From NCBI GenBank assembly GCA_021464245.1, contig JADCRB010000005.1, positions 930,001-994,000 on the forward strand: a DNA stretch of 64,000 nucleotides, given 5' to 3'. A program made the position numbers and the translations under genes. This document shows positions 24,001 through 36,334 of this stretch, piece by piece. Under the pieces are notes generated by a model. It was not told where the DNA came from. It did no database searches and was given only the letters and a program-made list of their open reading frames with translations. The DNA is from Carallia brachiata. Taxonomy: Eukaryota; Streptophyta; Magnoliopsida; Malpighiales; Rhizophoraceae. Position 1 is the first letter of the stretch; each line of letters opens with the position of its first letter.

Positions 24001-25141
24001 GTAACTAATTCCAACCACAGTTTCGTTGCCTGGAAACAATGAGAGAGAAACTGGGGCATGATGGGGGAGGGAGAAAAATAATTTTTTTTTGTTTTTACAT
24101 ATTTCCGATGGTCCGTTGCACGTCACCTTAACTACTTAGGCATAATATTTTTTCAAAAAATAAAAATTAATGTTTCGATAATTTTTATCTTAAAATTTAT
24201 TTCGATTAAAATTGTAACAGATATTTTTAAAATAAATATTGACATTTTTAAAACACTATTATTTTTATATTTTAAAAATATCATGACCATTTTAAAAATA
24301 ATAATTTCAATTTCATCTAAAATATTTTTTCAAACAAAAATTAATATGTAAGGGTACTCTTTTTCAAAATAATAATTTATGCCGGACCCACAAGACTCTG
24401 TGGCCGTCATCTTTACGTTTCTTTCTCTCTGCCTCTCTCTCTCTCCCTTCCGGTCACTCACTCCCCCGTTTCTCTCTGCCCCGCCCAACCATCGTTATCC
24501 TTGCAACAAATAGATATGAAAATAAAGCTTACCAAGTAAAGAAGAAGAAACCTGTAACCAGAGCTGGGAATCTCTCACTGAAGCTCTTCGCCGGCTCCAC
24601 CTGGCTATAGCCGCAAAACGCAAGCCAATTCACAAAACAAACACCGAATTTTAATTCATTGTAAAAATCATAAAAAGGCAAAAAAGTTCTAACAAATGCA
24701 AAAAAAAAAAAAAAAAAAAAAAAAGCTCCTTTTCATTTCATTTCCTTTCGCCCCATCTTAGCAGGCAAACAGAATCTTTCTTTCTACTAAAAATTTAAAG
24801 AACAAGAAAAAGATAAAAATGAAGGGAAAATTTTATGTGAGCTCTAACCCGTCAGCATCAGCAGCTGTAGCCTTAGCAACAACAGTGGGGAACTCAACGG
24901 GAGCTCGGCGGCGGAGAACATGACTGGTCCAGCCGGAGAATCTAACCGGCGCAAGAAAGATTCCGTCGTCCGGCAACGGAGAGAACGGCAAGCGCGCGGC
25001 GTTGCAAGCGAGCAATCGAGGCCTGACCGCCAGAACGTCGTCTCTCAAAACTCTGTTAATGGACGGTGAGGAGTAATACATTGAACGGAAACGGCCAGAG
25101 TGGACGGCGGAGTGAAGTGAGCAGCTTGCGATTGACGCCAT
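21067..25141 (-). CDS. TPT: Chloroplast triose phosphate/phosphate translocator
   Basis: Seen: twelve minus-strand exons join in frame: 25141-24849, 24604-24533, 23778-23713, 23599-23521, 23432-23312, 23185-23090, 22929-22817, 22600-22523, 22431-22315, 21943-21844, 21501-21401 and 21093-21067. They encode 420 residues, close to family length. Residues 1 to about 95 are a Ser/Arg-rich chloroplast transit peptide. The mature part matches TPT closely ([47 protein letters not shown]). Lys210, Lys366 and Arg367 correspond to the conserved residues that hold the phosphate group in the family. Known: it sits in the inner envelope, has about ten helices, and exports triose phosphate or 3-phosphoglycerate in exchange for Pi, supplying sucrose synthesis. 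The tail ends KAASAPPS on a tiny last exon. The gene looks fully functional. Confidence 0.96.
21205..21300 (-). mobile_element. Short SINE candidate inside TPT intron 11
   Basis: Between the last two TPT exons, minus-strand sequence shows an A-box-like tggtctaatagtggagc and, further on, agttgaaatcctga in the B-box position, then a short A-tract (aaaaaaag) near 21205. It lies in the same orientation as TPT. No target duplication was confirmed. Confidence 0.4.
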
Positions 25142-25600
25142 TGTAATTGTAAAGCAAAACTAAGCGCAAGAACCTGTCAGAACATCAGAATTTCAAGAAC
25201 AGAACAGAACAGAACAAAACTCATAATTTTTTTCTTAAAAAAAAAAAACAAAAGCTTTAATAAAGCAATTATCTGAGAGGAGAAAAAAGAGAAAAATAAA
25301 TAAAGAAAGAAAGAAAAAGAAAAAGAAAAAGAAAAAGGAAGTATGTGTGGAGGGAAGAGCAGCAAAAGCTTATTGAAGTTTTCAATAATAACTAATGGAT
25401 AGAGCAAGCAAGACACCTGTGTGTGTGTGTGTTGAGAGTTGGAGACTTGTGAGAGAGAGAGTAATTCAATGTTTTTTTTGTAAGTTTGTTGCAGTTGTTG
25501 TAGTTCCCTCTAAATATTTTTGGCGCGTCCGCTACACCGCCACCAGACTTTTTTTTTTTTTTTTTCAGTTTTCTTGGATTACTCAATCTTCCTATAGAAA
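25142..25600 (-). promoter_or_regulatory. TPT 5' leader and promoter region
   Basis: Read on the minus strand, this holds CT-rich and ttctgttctgttctg repeats and a ctttttctttttctt pyrimidine tract just upstream of the ATG at 25141, typical of plant 5' leaders. Short CA/GT and GA microsatellites lie at about 25420-25460. No single TATA element is clear. Confidence 0.45.
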
Positions 25601-25713
25601 ATAATATTTTTTTTAAAAAAAAATAAAGGCATTTATAAAGTTATTATCATTGTATATAAATTTCACCAAAATTACTCGTTAATATTTTTATTTAAACATC
25701 TTTATAATAAAAA

Positions 25714-26194
25714 GGGTTAATTATTTAAAAAATTATCAACTTTGTATGAATTAATAAATATATCATGATTTTAAAAAATTAATAATTTAGATTTTCTAAA
25801 AGTTTTTTTAAGAAATATATCACACTATTAAATTTAGTGAACGAAAATTATTAAAATAAGTGAAGTAGCACATTGATTAAGTAAAAATAATGATATGTAT
25901 ATAAAACAAAACGTTCATTTAGGATCCATTTCAAATGAAGAGATTATTAGACTAAATAGAGTATAGGCCTAATCCATTCATTCAATTAAACGAGCGTTTT
26001 GTCTTATATAATATTATTATTTTTACTTAGTCAGCGTGCCTCTTCAGTTATTTTAACGATTTTCGTTCACTAAATTTAACGATGTGATATATTTGTTAAA
26101 TTTTTTTTTTATAAAATCTGAATTATTAATTTTTTAAAATTATAATATATTTATTAATTCATATAAAATTGATAATTTTTTAAGTAATTAACCC
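25714..26194. mobile_element. Long-TIR Mutator-like MITE, about 481 bp
   Basis: The left end gggttaattatttaaaaaat is mirrored at the right end (ttttttaagtaattaaccc), and inverted similarity continues for about 190 bp on each side. Flanking 9-mers taataaaaa (25705-25713) and taagaaaaa (26195-26203) differ by one base, which fits the 9-bp target duplication of Mutator-like elements. No coding capacity. Confidence 0.7.
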
Positions 26195-26203
26195 TAAGAA
26201 AAA

Positions 26204-27614
26204 CCCATCATCATCACAATAGCGAGCGGAGCTCCCTTACACCGAGACACACAGTATCAAATTTAAAATCTTCACGCATGCATATTAATCCCATTAATTC
26301 AAGGATGGGCGAAATTCCGGATCCAAATAAAATGAGACCTGCAGTTATAATAAGGGTATTAAGAAAAAAAAAAAAAATTAACCGATAAAGTCCAAATAAA
26401 ATGAATGTTTGTTTAATTGAAAAGTTTGGTAGAATGATATAATTGAACTAAAATGCAATTTTGTTTAACGGAAAATTTTAATTAATCGAATTGAATTTTA
26501 TAATTGCTTAATTGAACCGACATAAATTAATTTTTTTGCTTCAATTACAGTTTTTGATTTTTAAAAATTGTAGTTAATCAAGCCAAATCAAAATGATATT
26601 TGTATGTATGTTTTTATTTCTTATTCTAATAATATTAAAAAATATTGCTAATATAATTGTTAGTAACAAATTAATTTGAATAAAATATTACTGTATTTTA
26701 AATAATCACTTATTTTTTATATAAGTGATTAATGATAAATTTTGTTTTAAACAAATATATCAAAAATATTTTTTATATTTAAATTAGAATTCCAAAATTT
26801 TCTTTTATTGAACTCAATTAATCGAAACGGAATAGAAATTTTCATTCGCCTAATCAAACATTTTAGTTTGGGGTTTATAATTTCAAGTTTTAGTATGATT
26901 GAATTTTCTAATTTAGTTTCAATTTTTACAGTTCAATTCGGTTAACTAAACTCTGACCATTTCTAGTTATAATGAAAAAATTTTAAGATACTCTAGGACC
27001 CAAAATAAAAGAAAATTATTGAAACGTTAAATTACTACTTCATTGTCATGTCAACTCCCTTTTTAAAAAGTTTTTGACTGGAAAAAATTTTATTTACAAT
27101 TAGATCTTTGTTGATCAATTATAATTAGCGAATAAAAAGATTATTTTATCACTGAGTTAACTTAATTGATACTGGAGTCATTTTAAAATTAATAGTTTTG
27201 AATTGAAATCAAAACTAATTAATCAAAAACAAATGAAAAAGAGGATTATTTCTCATTGATATATTCTCATTTAAACTTTTATACTAGAAGTCATGCTTGT
27301 TCGTTTGCACAAATTTAGCAGCGATCTTTTTTGCAAATCTGTTTTAGATGCCTTTCTTTAATTATAATTGTCCTGCAGCTTTTGATCTAATATCAATGGT
27401 ACCTGTTGCATATTTCCCATATCGATTGAAAAGAATATAAACGCTATTTAAATCGTAAAAGTTGTTCGGTCAAATTGTTCTTTTATTTTTGTTCAAAAAT
27501 AAAAAAAAAAATTGTTCTTTTATTTAAACGAATGAAACAAAGAAGGGTAAAAAAGCAAAATAGAAGAGGACTTCTGCCAACTACGCAAGAGCAAGCTGAA
27601 ATATATGCCGACTG
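26204..27614. other. AT-rich intergenic DNA with old transposon arms
   Basis: Segments at about 26440-26560 and 26800-26960 carry recurring aattgaac/cggttaac-type motifs suggestive of a decayed foldback element, but the ends could not be fixed. No gene is supported. Confidence 0.35.
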
Positions 27615-28256
27615 TAGGGGTGTAAAAAGGTCAGTCAAATTCAGTTTTGATATGTTTAAATTTTATACGTTGAGTTAATAAATCATTAAATTAAGTTGAG
27701 TTGAGTTTAGTCGAGCATATTTTATATTTTATATTGAGCCAAAATTTGAACTTTAAATGAACGAAATCATTTAACTTTGTTATCTTAAAAAATATTTAAA
27801 ATTTTAAAATTTTTTATCGTAATTAGAACTAGATTGATAAGAATATATTTTAATAAAATTAACTAATCAAAAAATAACTGTTATTTTTTAGTGTATAATT
27901 ACGAATATAAAAAGGTGCCTTAGCACAAAAGTTATTTACATTTATGGGCTTTCTCAAATATATACAATTTTATTCTTATTTTCACAAAAAAAATTATTTT
28001 CATAACTCAAATAAGCCTACAAAATATATTTTAATAGCATTTTCTATGTATATCAGACCAAATATATTTTAATAACATACTAAAGATTTTTTTTAATAAT
28101 TTCAAGATGAGCCTTAAAAAATTTTAAATGTATCAAGTATACCTTTACTCGTGTTGGGTTTGTTTATCGGGCGAGTTTTCATATCAAATTCAAGCAAGCT
28201 TTTATTGAGCATAATTGTCTAATTTTTAGTAAACGTATCAGTTGGTTTATACCCCT
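27615..28256. mobile_element. hAT-like non-autonomous element candidate, 642 bp
   Basis: Ends are imperfect inverted repeats: taggggtgtaaa at the left and, on the other strand, taggggtataaa at the right (11 of 12). The interior is AT-rich and non-coding. The flanking 8-mers (gccgactg, atggacta) match at only four positions, so the target duplication is doubtful or decayed. Confidence 0.45.
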
Positions 28257-31200
28257 AATGGACTAACATGCATGTTAAGTTGATAAGAAATCTTTTTTGT
28301 GGTTTTAAAATTCTAATTATTTGTTGACAGATAATCTTGTAAGCGTGTGTATATATATATAGTGCAACACGGACAATTTCACCATACCAATGCAAGTAAT
28401 AAAAAAAAAAAAAAAAAGCCTAAATGTAGCCCAAAATGACTTGCCAATTATGTGAAAATTATGGCCATAAGGAGATTTCGTGTGAAGGGGATAAAACTCC
28501 ACTGGCCACGTCCCCATGTCAATTGACATTGGCAAAGCAAGCTTTGATTCTTATTAAAATATGATATTTTGAGACATCCAAAAATTTCTCCTTAATTCTC
28601 ACCTACTAATGTGACTTGCTCATTATTCATCCTAATAAGGTAATTTAATTAGAGAACATTAGTTATGAATTCTAGCTGCAATCAATCTCAATCTAAATAT
28701 CAATAATATATACAAGAAAAATTGAGAGAAAGCTCCCTCTTGTTCACTCCTCATCACTATTTTACAAATGAAAATTAAAAACAACTAATAAAATAGAATT
28801 TCTCTATTAATTAATACTGCAAAATAAAAAAATATATTAAACCAAGTGGGTGTTCCATTTTTAACAAGTTAATAAATAAAGAAAAACTTTAATTATAATA
28901 GATAATGTTTCACAATTAAAAGAAATACTATACAAGATAAATGCATAATTGAATTTATGATATTAACGGCAAGATTTATTGCCTACTACGACCCCGCGTG
29001 ATGTAGTGCGCGTATGCAAGAGCAACAATGGCAACGACTGGCTAGCTGGCTTGGCTGCAAATTGCAAATTGCAAATGCTGGCCTGGCCACATCATAGTTT
29101 GTTGCTGTTGTTATTTCTTCTTCTTCTTCTTCTTCTGCTTATTGCTATCCTTTTCTTTATCCGATAAGACTTTCACTAAATGTGTGGTGTAGAGGAGATG
29201 TGGCATCTTCCGTAATCTCATCTAATGTATGTCAGAAGGTATCTTTTGTTGTGTCATTTTTATTATGTTTGACATAGAGCAGCAACCACACTCACTTTTT
29301 TTTTTTTTTTTAAGCATGATAATATGTTGGCTAGTTAAAATTCCTTCTTGGGAAGTGTATGAGACTAAGCATCCACACTCTCACCTCTTTTTTGTGCAAC
29401 AGCTATTATTAACAACAAAACCTTAGAAATGAAAACAATCAAATTATTATTGAATTTTGACATGTTCAAACTCAGCTCTTAACATTTTGATCGAGTTGGA
29501 GCTGAAGTCTATCTTGATTTGGATTTCAGTCTTAGAGTGCCATCTCATTTGATAAAAATATATTAAGCTCAACTTTAACTTAGACTATATATATAAACTT
29601 AATTTAAGATTGATACCAAGTTATAAACATGTAAAGTGGGTCAAATGACCTATAGGTCGACAAAAGTTGACACCTTTTGAGCTTGACCCATTTTAGGTCC
29701 AATTCTATTTGTCACTAAATTATATTATTAACTATTTTAGAAAAATTTAACAAATTTTTGTTATATGATTAGATTAAAAACATCATACCTGCAAAAAACT
29801 ATATTAATCTGTATAATCTAAACACTATCCCTTAATGGTTGGCTGGATGCCCATGATAAATTACAAGATAAAGGAAAACACGATTCATAATCAACAGGTG
29901 TAGACGGAGAAAGTGGGCTGACCTACACTTAGTTATTGCAATTGAAATTTGAATTTTACAAATTAGATTTTATGTGCAAATATTTTGTTTGTATTTTCTT
30001 CGTTAAATCCAAAATTTTCACTTTTGTAATTTTTTGTTTTAAATCTAAAGTTTAAATATTTGATAATAAAACAATGAATCTTTTGATATTTCACTTGTAT
30101 GTTTATTTATTTATAAACTTACTTTTTATTTCTAAAAATTTAAAAAAAAAATTTTTTTTTTAATCTAAAACCGCCCAGTATCCAATCCAATGGGTTGACT
30201 AATATGGACCGATTCAGGCAGGACCCCGAAGAGGAGTAAAGGTCTTCCAATGAGTATTTAACGCGACTGTATTTCTAAAAACTCAAATTCAAGACTTCTA
30301 ATTAAGTGATGACGAGATCCTATCACTCGCACCAGCGCTCACTGGTCCTTTTTCTTTTGAAATGACTGAATCTAAAATGACACGGCGGACTAGCCACGTG
30401 AACGACCCAAACCAAAACAAGTCTATGGCGCGTGGGCTTATGGGTTGGACTGAGCTCACTGTCCAAATTTTTGGCACAACAAGATATGACGAGAAAGACA
30501 AATGGGCAGCGTTTTAACAAGTCACGAAACAACTGGATTTTAAGTAAAAAAGGCTCATTTTACACGTCTAGCAAGCTGGGCTCATTGTGCGGGCCAGCGC
30601 GTTTGGTGATCGATCCACTGGGAAGAATCAAGGCCTTAAAATTCTTTCGTTGTTATGTTTATTTTACTTCTATGTCTTTTGTTACTTAATATGATGGTAG
30701 TTAACTTTGTAATATTGTGTTTACTTGTGTGGCTGGTCTATGTGTATGTAAGCTTCCTATTGGATGTAGTCCCGTGTATAATAATGCTTGTAGAGCTAGA
30801 ATGAAAGGAAAAAAAAAAAAGAATATGCTTTGTTCTAGTTCATTCCCTTTCCCTATTTTGTTGCCAAATTTGGCTCGTTTAAAGCATACAGTTAAAAAAA
30901 TTTGTACTTTTACATGCTTATTTCGAGCTTAAAGCAAATCATAACAAATGAACCTTGTCGAATTTCAAGATGAGCCTTAAAGGTGGCTTTAGAAAGTAAC
31001 TTATATTGCCTTAAACGAGTTTATATTTATATATATTAAGTGAAAGCTCTAAAAGAAATGTGCACATACATAAATGAGTTGAAACAACCTTTTTTCAAAC
31101 TTAATTTGTTTAGTAAACGAAATTTAAAAATAAGCTTAGGAATTGTTCAATTATGTTATTGGTTGAACTTGAAAAAAATTTTGTCGAGTTAATAGTAGAA

Positions 31201-34029
31201 TTCTTAGAAAGGGTAGCGATTTGTTTACACTCATGTCCTATTTATATTGAGAGAGAGTTTGTTTCATTATTTTTTTAATTTGGGAATATGAATGAGAATT
31301 AGTGATTCTCATTCTTAATGCTTACTAGGAAAATTCTCATTCTCCTACTCTTGGGAATGACATTCCCTCATATATGAGAATGACCATTCTCACTTTCAAA
31401 TAGTTAATCATTTCCATTCACACATTTTCTCTATCTCTCTTTATAAAATATTTTATAATAAAATAATTCAAATAAATCTCATAAATTAAATTTGGACAAT
31501 AAGAATAATAATTAATGATAATGATAATAAATTTTTGTATATTATAATGAAATTAAATATTTGAAATATTAAGACTAAATTATAAATAATAATAATATTA
31601 TTATATATTTTTTCATAATAGTAATAATAACCATAAATAGTAACAGTATTGACATAACAATTCCATAATTTTAATAGTTAATTATTTATTGATAATAAAA
31701 AAATCTCTACAATATCATTTTCATTATAATAATATTAATAATAATCCTTTTTTAATAATAATGATAATAATAATAATATTATTATTAAATAATAACCACT
31801 TGAGTTTTAGTTGGGTTTGTTTAATTTGGAATTAGTTAATTTATATTATAGTTTTATTGGGTTACTATAAATTAGCTCGTTAATCAAGCTCATTAATTTT
31901 GTTTAGCTTAAAAACGTATAAGAGAAAACAAATGTTGTGTGGGAGAAAAAAAATTGAGAAGAGACGAAATATATGTTTCGGCTAAGGCAATAATACAAAA
32001 ATTAACTAAACCATATATTTTTCTTGCCCCCACAACCTTCTATAGGAAAGGTGGGGAAACGTGAAGAAAACAAATAAAAAAAAATTGTTTAAAATAATAA
32101 AGAAAGTTGAGATAAATAAAATATAAAAAAATAAATAAATTAATTTATAAAAAAAATGGTGAGAAAAATAAGTTATTTAAATAAAAATAAAAAGTTAAGA
32201 AAAAATATATAAAAAAAAATAGTTATCATTATAATTTTCTCTCCTTCTCTCCTTTTCCTTCGGCACACCAAACAGCCCGTGGAAGCGTGATTGGACGGAA
32301 GTGGGCTTGACCAGTTGGCCTACTCATAGAGCTTACACTTTGGCGAAAAAAAGCATATTGGAGCTACTAAGGGATTTTTGTAAAGAGAACAACTACGGGA
32401 AAACGTGATTTTATAGATATAAAATGATTTTATATAATAGATAAAATTTTTTTATTTTCCTCTAAGAACCTTTTTTACAACATATAAAAGATTTTTATAA
32501 TTTTATATTATTTTTTTATAGATCTTTTACATGTGTATAAAATATGATTTATGTAGTATGAAAGTATCTGATTGTAATATATCTTATGTCCATTAACGTC
32601 AATAAATTGCGGCCGTGTACTCTTTTTGTAAATGGAGTTTTAGTATGCATGCGTTTGAGAAATTCGATGTGGTTAGAAATTATTTCTCGAAACATTATTG
32701 TTTCGACGTTACACTTTGTAAGAAATTTAACTAAGTTGTCATACTTGTTGAAACATGAAATCTCATGAAATTTATCCGAAAAAATCAATATACTGGAGGA
32801 TATTCATTCTAGATGAGTTTATTTACATATAAATTAAAAATTTTGTAAACCATCCATATAAATTATCGCACTGACCTAAATTTTACATATAAAAAATGAT
32901 ATGATCACTAAAATGAAAGTAGCAAAATCATTCTAGAATTTTCATATAATCAATAGAGTTCAATTCAAATCATTTTTTAAAATTAGTATTTATTTTTGTG
33001 GGCAACTATTAAATTTAATTGATTAATTTTTTTACTATTACAAAGTTTTTAAATTTTCGTGGCTTCTTTAAAATCAAAAAAGTATATAGAATTTAATTCA
33101 ATTCTACCAATTTATTTGTTTAGTGTTGTAACTTTTGGAAATACAAAAATCCAGTTGAATTCTCACACATTTAATAAAATATATGAATGTGTTAGAATTG
33201 ACAATTATTATCAAAACAAGGAAGAGCTGAATGAAATTTAATCTAAATCAATCCATTGTTCTACTAAAAAACTAGAAAAATCTAGTTCAGTTCATTTACT
33301 AGAGAATAAATTTTGAAAAATTGATCAATACTATAATTTAATTATTAAATAAATTCAGCAAAATTATACTCTTAGAATTAATTCTATCAAAAATTTGATT
33401 CTAAACGTGATGTTAATGTTAAAAGCCATTAATTAGAGTTCAAGTCTAAATAGGGACCTGCCCAAACTTGGAAATCCACCCCAATACCAGGAAATAAGGA
33501 CCAACTAGTCATAATATTATAGGAATTTTTACAATCTAGTATTGTACGTATTATCTTTTCAAATAACTTTTATGCTTTTAATTTTTCTTTTAGATCAATC
33601 AAATATTAGACAGAATTCTATCAAAACACTTAAAAACGTATTTAACCAAACGACAGATGCAAAATTCATGAAAATACACTATTTTCGGGCATAAATAATC
33701 AAAATACATTAGTTAAAAAGACAACTATACTATCAAGTAAAAAGTTAGAAGCCTCCCCTTCCCATTTTTGTTGTTGTTGTTTCTTATTCAAAATGGGAAA
33801 GCAACCAAATTTCATCCAAAATTAGGTATTTTCAAATAATTTATATTTTACACTATGAATTTAGTGTATTTATATTTCACATCAACGATTTTAAATTTAA
33901 CTAAAGACATTGTAAGTAATGAGTGTACTATCAGAAAATACTGTTCATTAAACGGTCATTAATAAAAGTTAATTTGTATTACAAAATGTCATTACAATTA
34001 GTTTGAAACGTCTAAAATACCCTTCTAAA
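28257..34029. other. Long gene-poor, AT-rich stretch
   Basis: No gene with recognisable domains was found in these 5.8 kb. It contains a short TTC microsatellite at about 29115-29135, transposon-like debris at 29480-29720, and a segment at about 31260-31420 rich in gagaatgag/ctcattctc motifs that resembles an old DNA transposon end. A GC-richer patch at 30300-30640 has open frames on both strands but no domain. AAT-type repeats occur near 31500-31800. Confidence 0.4.
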
Positions 34030-34775
34030 TAAGGTGGCCCTTATTCTCCGCCCGATGACCTCCTTGCAGGCTGCAAAGACGGAGGCGGCAAGGTTCCGAA
34101 TGTGCTTGAGCTTGTCAGAGATCTGGATCTTAATTCTCTCAAATTCGGACAAGGATGGATGGGAAGCTGAAGCAGAGGGCAAATAAGTGATATTGTTGGA
34201 AGTTGGAGGAGTTGGACAGGTAATGGATTGGGATTGAGATTGGATTGTTGTTAGGTTAGGTTAGAGAGTAGATTCTCCTCAAAAGGTTCCTCCTCCTCTT
34301 GTACCTTCAAATTCAATTGCTCTTCTTTTTCTTCTTGATCTTGAGCTGCTTTACTACAAGCATAAGCATAAGAAGAAGAAGCTCATCATGATGATCCTGC
34401 GGCTGATGTTGCTTCTTTTTTACTTCTTTTTTTTCTTATTGTGTTTCCTCGACATCATCAGCCAATTGAGAAGGTGTGAACAACACCATCCCCTCGAACA
34501 AAGAATCCATATTACTATCATCCCTCATGTCCATTTCCATTGCTAATCCTTCTTTTTTCTTCTTGCTCTTTAGCATAGATTATTGGTTACTTCACGACTT
34601 TCACCGATCCAGCAACCCACCACTTCGAAATATTAAAAAAAAAGAACTGCTGTGGTGGTGCCACACGCCACTCCTCCTTTGGCCGTACTCTGTTTTGTTC
34701 TTTACTATGCCCAAAAATGCCAGTAGCAACTTCACTTTCTAATCCACATACCCAACAAATTCTACTTAACAAGCC
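34030..34775 (-). pseudogene. Broken minus-strand gene fragment of unknown family
   Basis: Several minus-strand segments look protein-coding but lie in different frames separated by stops. One at about 34508-34437 includes SLFEGMVLFTPSQLADD and ends in TAA. Another at about 34400-34250 is Glu/Gln-rich (EEKEEQLNLKVQEEEPFEEN) and ends in TAA. A third at about 34240-34035 contains SEFERIKIQISDKL and RNLAASVFAACKEV, an amphipathic, coiled-coil-like stretch. Codon texture contrasts with the AT-rich flanks. I do not recognise the parent gene with confidence. An intron-containing gene with degenerate exons, or a processed remnant, would both fit. Confidence 0.4.
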
Positions 34776-36157
34776 GTTTCTGTCACCTAACGAGAAAACT
34801 TACAAAGCGTTAATAATCTTGAGTGCAAACGATTAAAAAATGACAGAAAAAGCGAGGGATTCGGATGAGAGCTTGAAAGGGGAGAGAGAGTTTAGAGGTG
34901 GGTAGTGGGCTTAGCTGCTCGAATGAAAAAATTAGGATTTAGTCTTTTTTAGTTCTATTAATGTAAAAGAGTAAGCGTCTTTTCACTCTATTTTGACTAC
35001 TCGATGATTAGTCAAATAGTATTTTTTGTTAGTTTTATAATTGTGAGTACGAAATATAAATATACCTTAAACCCAATGTAAAATATAAATTATTTTGTAT
35101 TTTTATAAAAACATACTATTTTACTGTGTAAATACGTATTTTTTTGTATTCAATATCATGTTTGTTCATGTCTTTCATGTCTACTACTATTAGGTTTTTA
35201 ATATTTCATGCATGCACACGATGGATTGCGTGTTTTGGCTGAAAGTTAAAAGGGCACAAACTGATCCCTTACGATATTGCAACTTCCAATGCACCTACGA
35301 TTGACATTCAGTCTCCATTTTTTTTTTTTTTTTATTGTTCCTCTCTTATAGTGGCAATATAATCCCACTTTTTAAGGTTGGTGTCATTAGAGGGTCACAA
35401 TTTTCTTATTGCTCCTTATAGAATTTTCTTATGATAAATCATTCAGACTAAAAGTCAGACCTTTACTTAATACAATCTGAAATGCATATAAACTAATAAT
35501 ATATACAAATGGACAATATGGATTTTCATGTTGCCTGATTTTAGGAGAACAATTTTTTGTTTTAAATCATGTTTGTAGGCTGACAAATGAAATTTTTATA
35601 TACAGCAGGTCATATTTTGTAATATACTTTTTTTTTTTTTGAACATAAAAAACAAGGTATCATACATAGGTCATCAAATCTATGGCTTGAGGTTGCGAGT
35701 CAGTCGTTAATATTCTCGTTCAACCTCTTTACAAGAAAGAATTACTATCTGAGTACTGATGAATTTGAGCATATTTCAATCACATTTTGTCCAGTAATTA
35801 TCGAATATCAGACGTAATATCTAACTGTTGCTAAATCCTTCAAATCCAACATTGAGATAAAGACACGCAACGTATATGATGGGAAATTATTTGAGCAAAG
35901 ATTTGATCTTGTATTAACTACGCAGAAAACAGGATGGATGGTAGCATTGTAGTGGTCTAATGTTGTTTTTTTTAAAAAAATAAAATTAAAATAAAATGGC
36001 AGCGAGCGGCTATGCGACTAGTTTAACGTTAAAGTGTTAAACCGACTTGCTCAGGAATCGCTGAGGACTTGCCAAACAAGAAACCAAAAAAAAGCAAAAC
36101 TCGGAAATCGTTTGAGAGGGAAATCAGCGAGAAAAGGAAAAAAAATAGGGGGCGAAG
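34776..36157. other. Intergenic DNA, no gene seen
   Basis: Contains T-tracts at about 35318-35333 and 35627-35641. The latter ends a GC-neutral segment that could be a retroposed fragment. No coding signal is convincing. Confidence 0.35.
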
Positions 36158-36334
36158 ATGGTTGGCGGAGGCGGAGGAAATGGCGAGGAGAAGGAAGAGG
36201 AGCAAGACGGAGGAATGTCTGTACCTTCTCCACGCAGCAGAGCTCCCCGTTCTTCTGATTTCTCACTCTCCGATGTCTCTCCTCCTTTTCCCCCTGTCTT
36301 TCTCTCTTTCCTTCCATTAATGGCGAAATTGTAA
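36158..36334 (+). CDS. Small candidate ORF or first exon, acidic/Ser-Pro-rich
   Basis: An ATG at 36158 in a GC-richer island opens 58 codons. They start with a Gly run and an acidic stretch (MVGGGGGNGEEKEEEQDGG) and continue with SVPSPRSRAPRSSDFSLSD before a TAA. The preceding region is purine-rich like a leader. It may be the first exon of an interrupted gene. A possible later exon at about 37846-37930 (cag/gaaccagatgatgg, open until taataa) is acidic too, but linkage is unproven. No family was recognised. Confidence 0.25.
   Translation: MVGGGGGNGEEKEEEQDGGMSVPSPRSRAPRSSDFSLSDVSPPFPPVFLSFLPLMAKL

Noticed and set aside
34476..34742. Plus-strand 88-codon frame with Leu/Phe runs
   Set aside because: Antisense to the minus-strand gene remnant. 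The coding-like peptides are on the minus strand.
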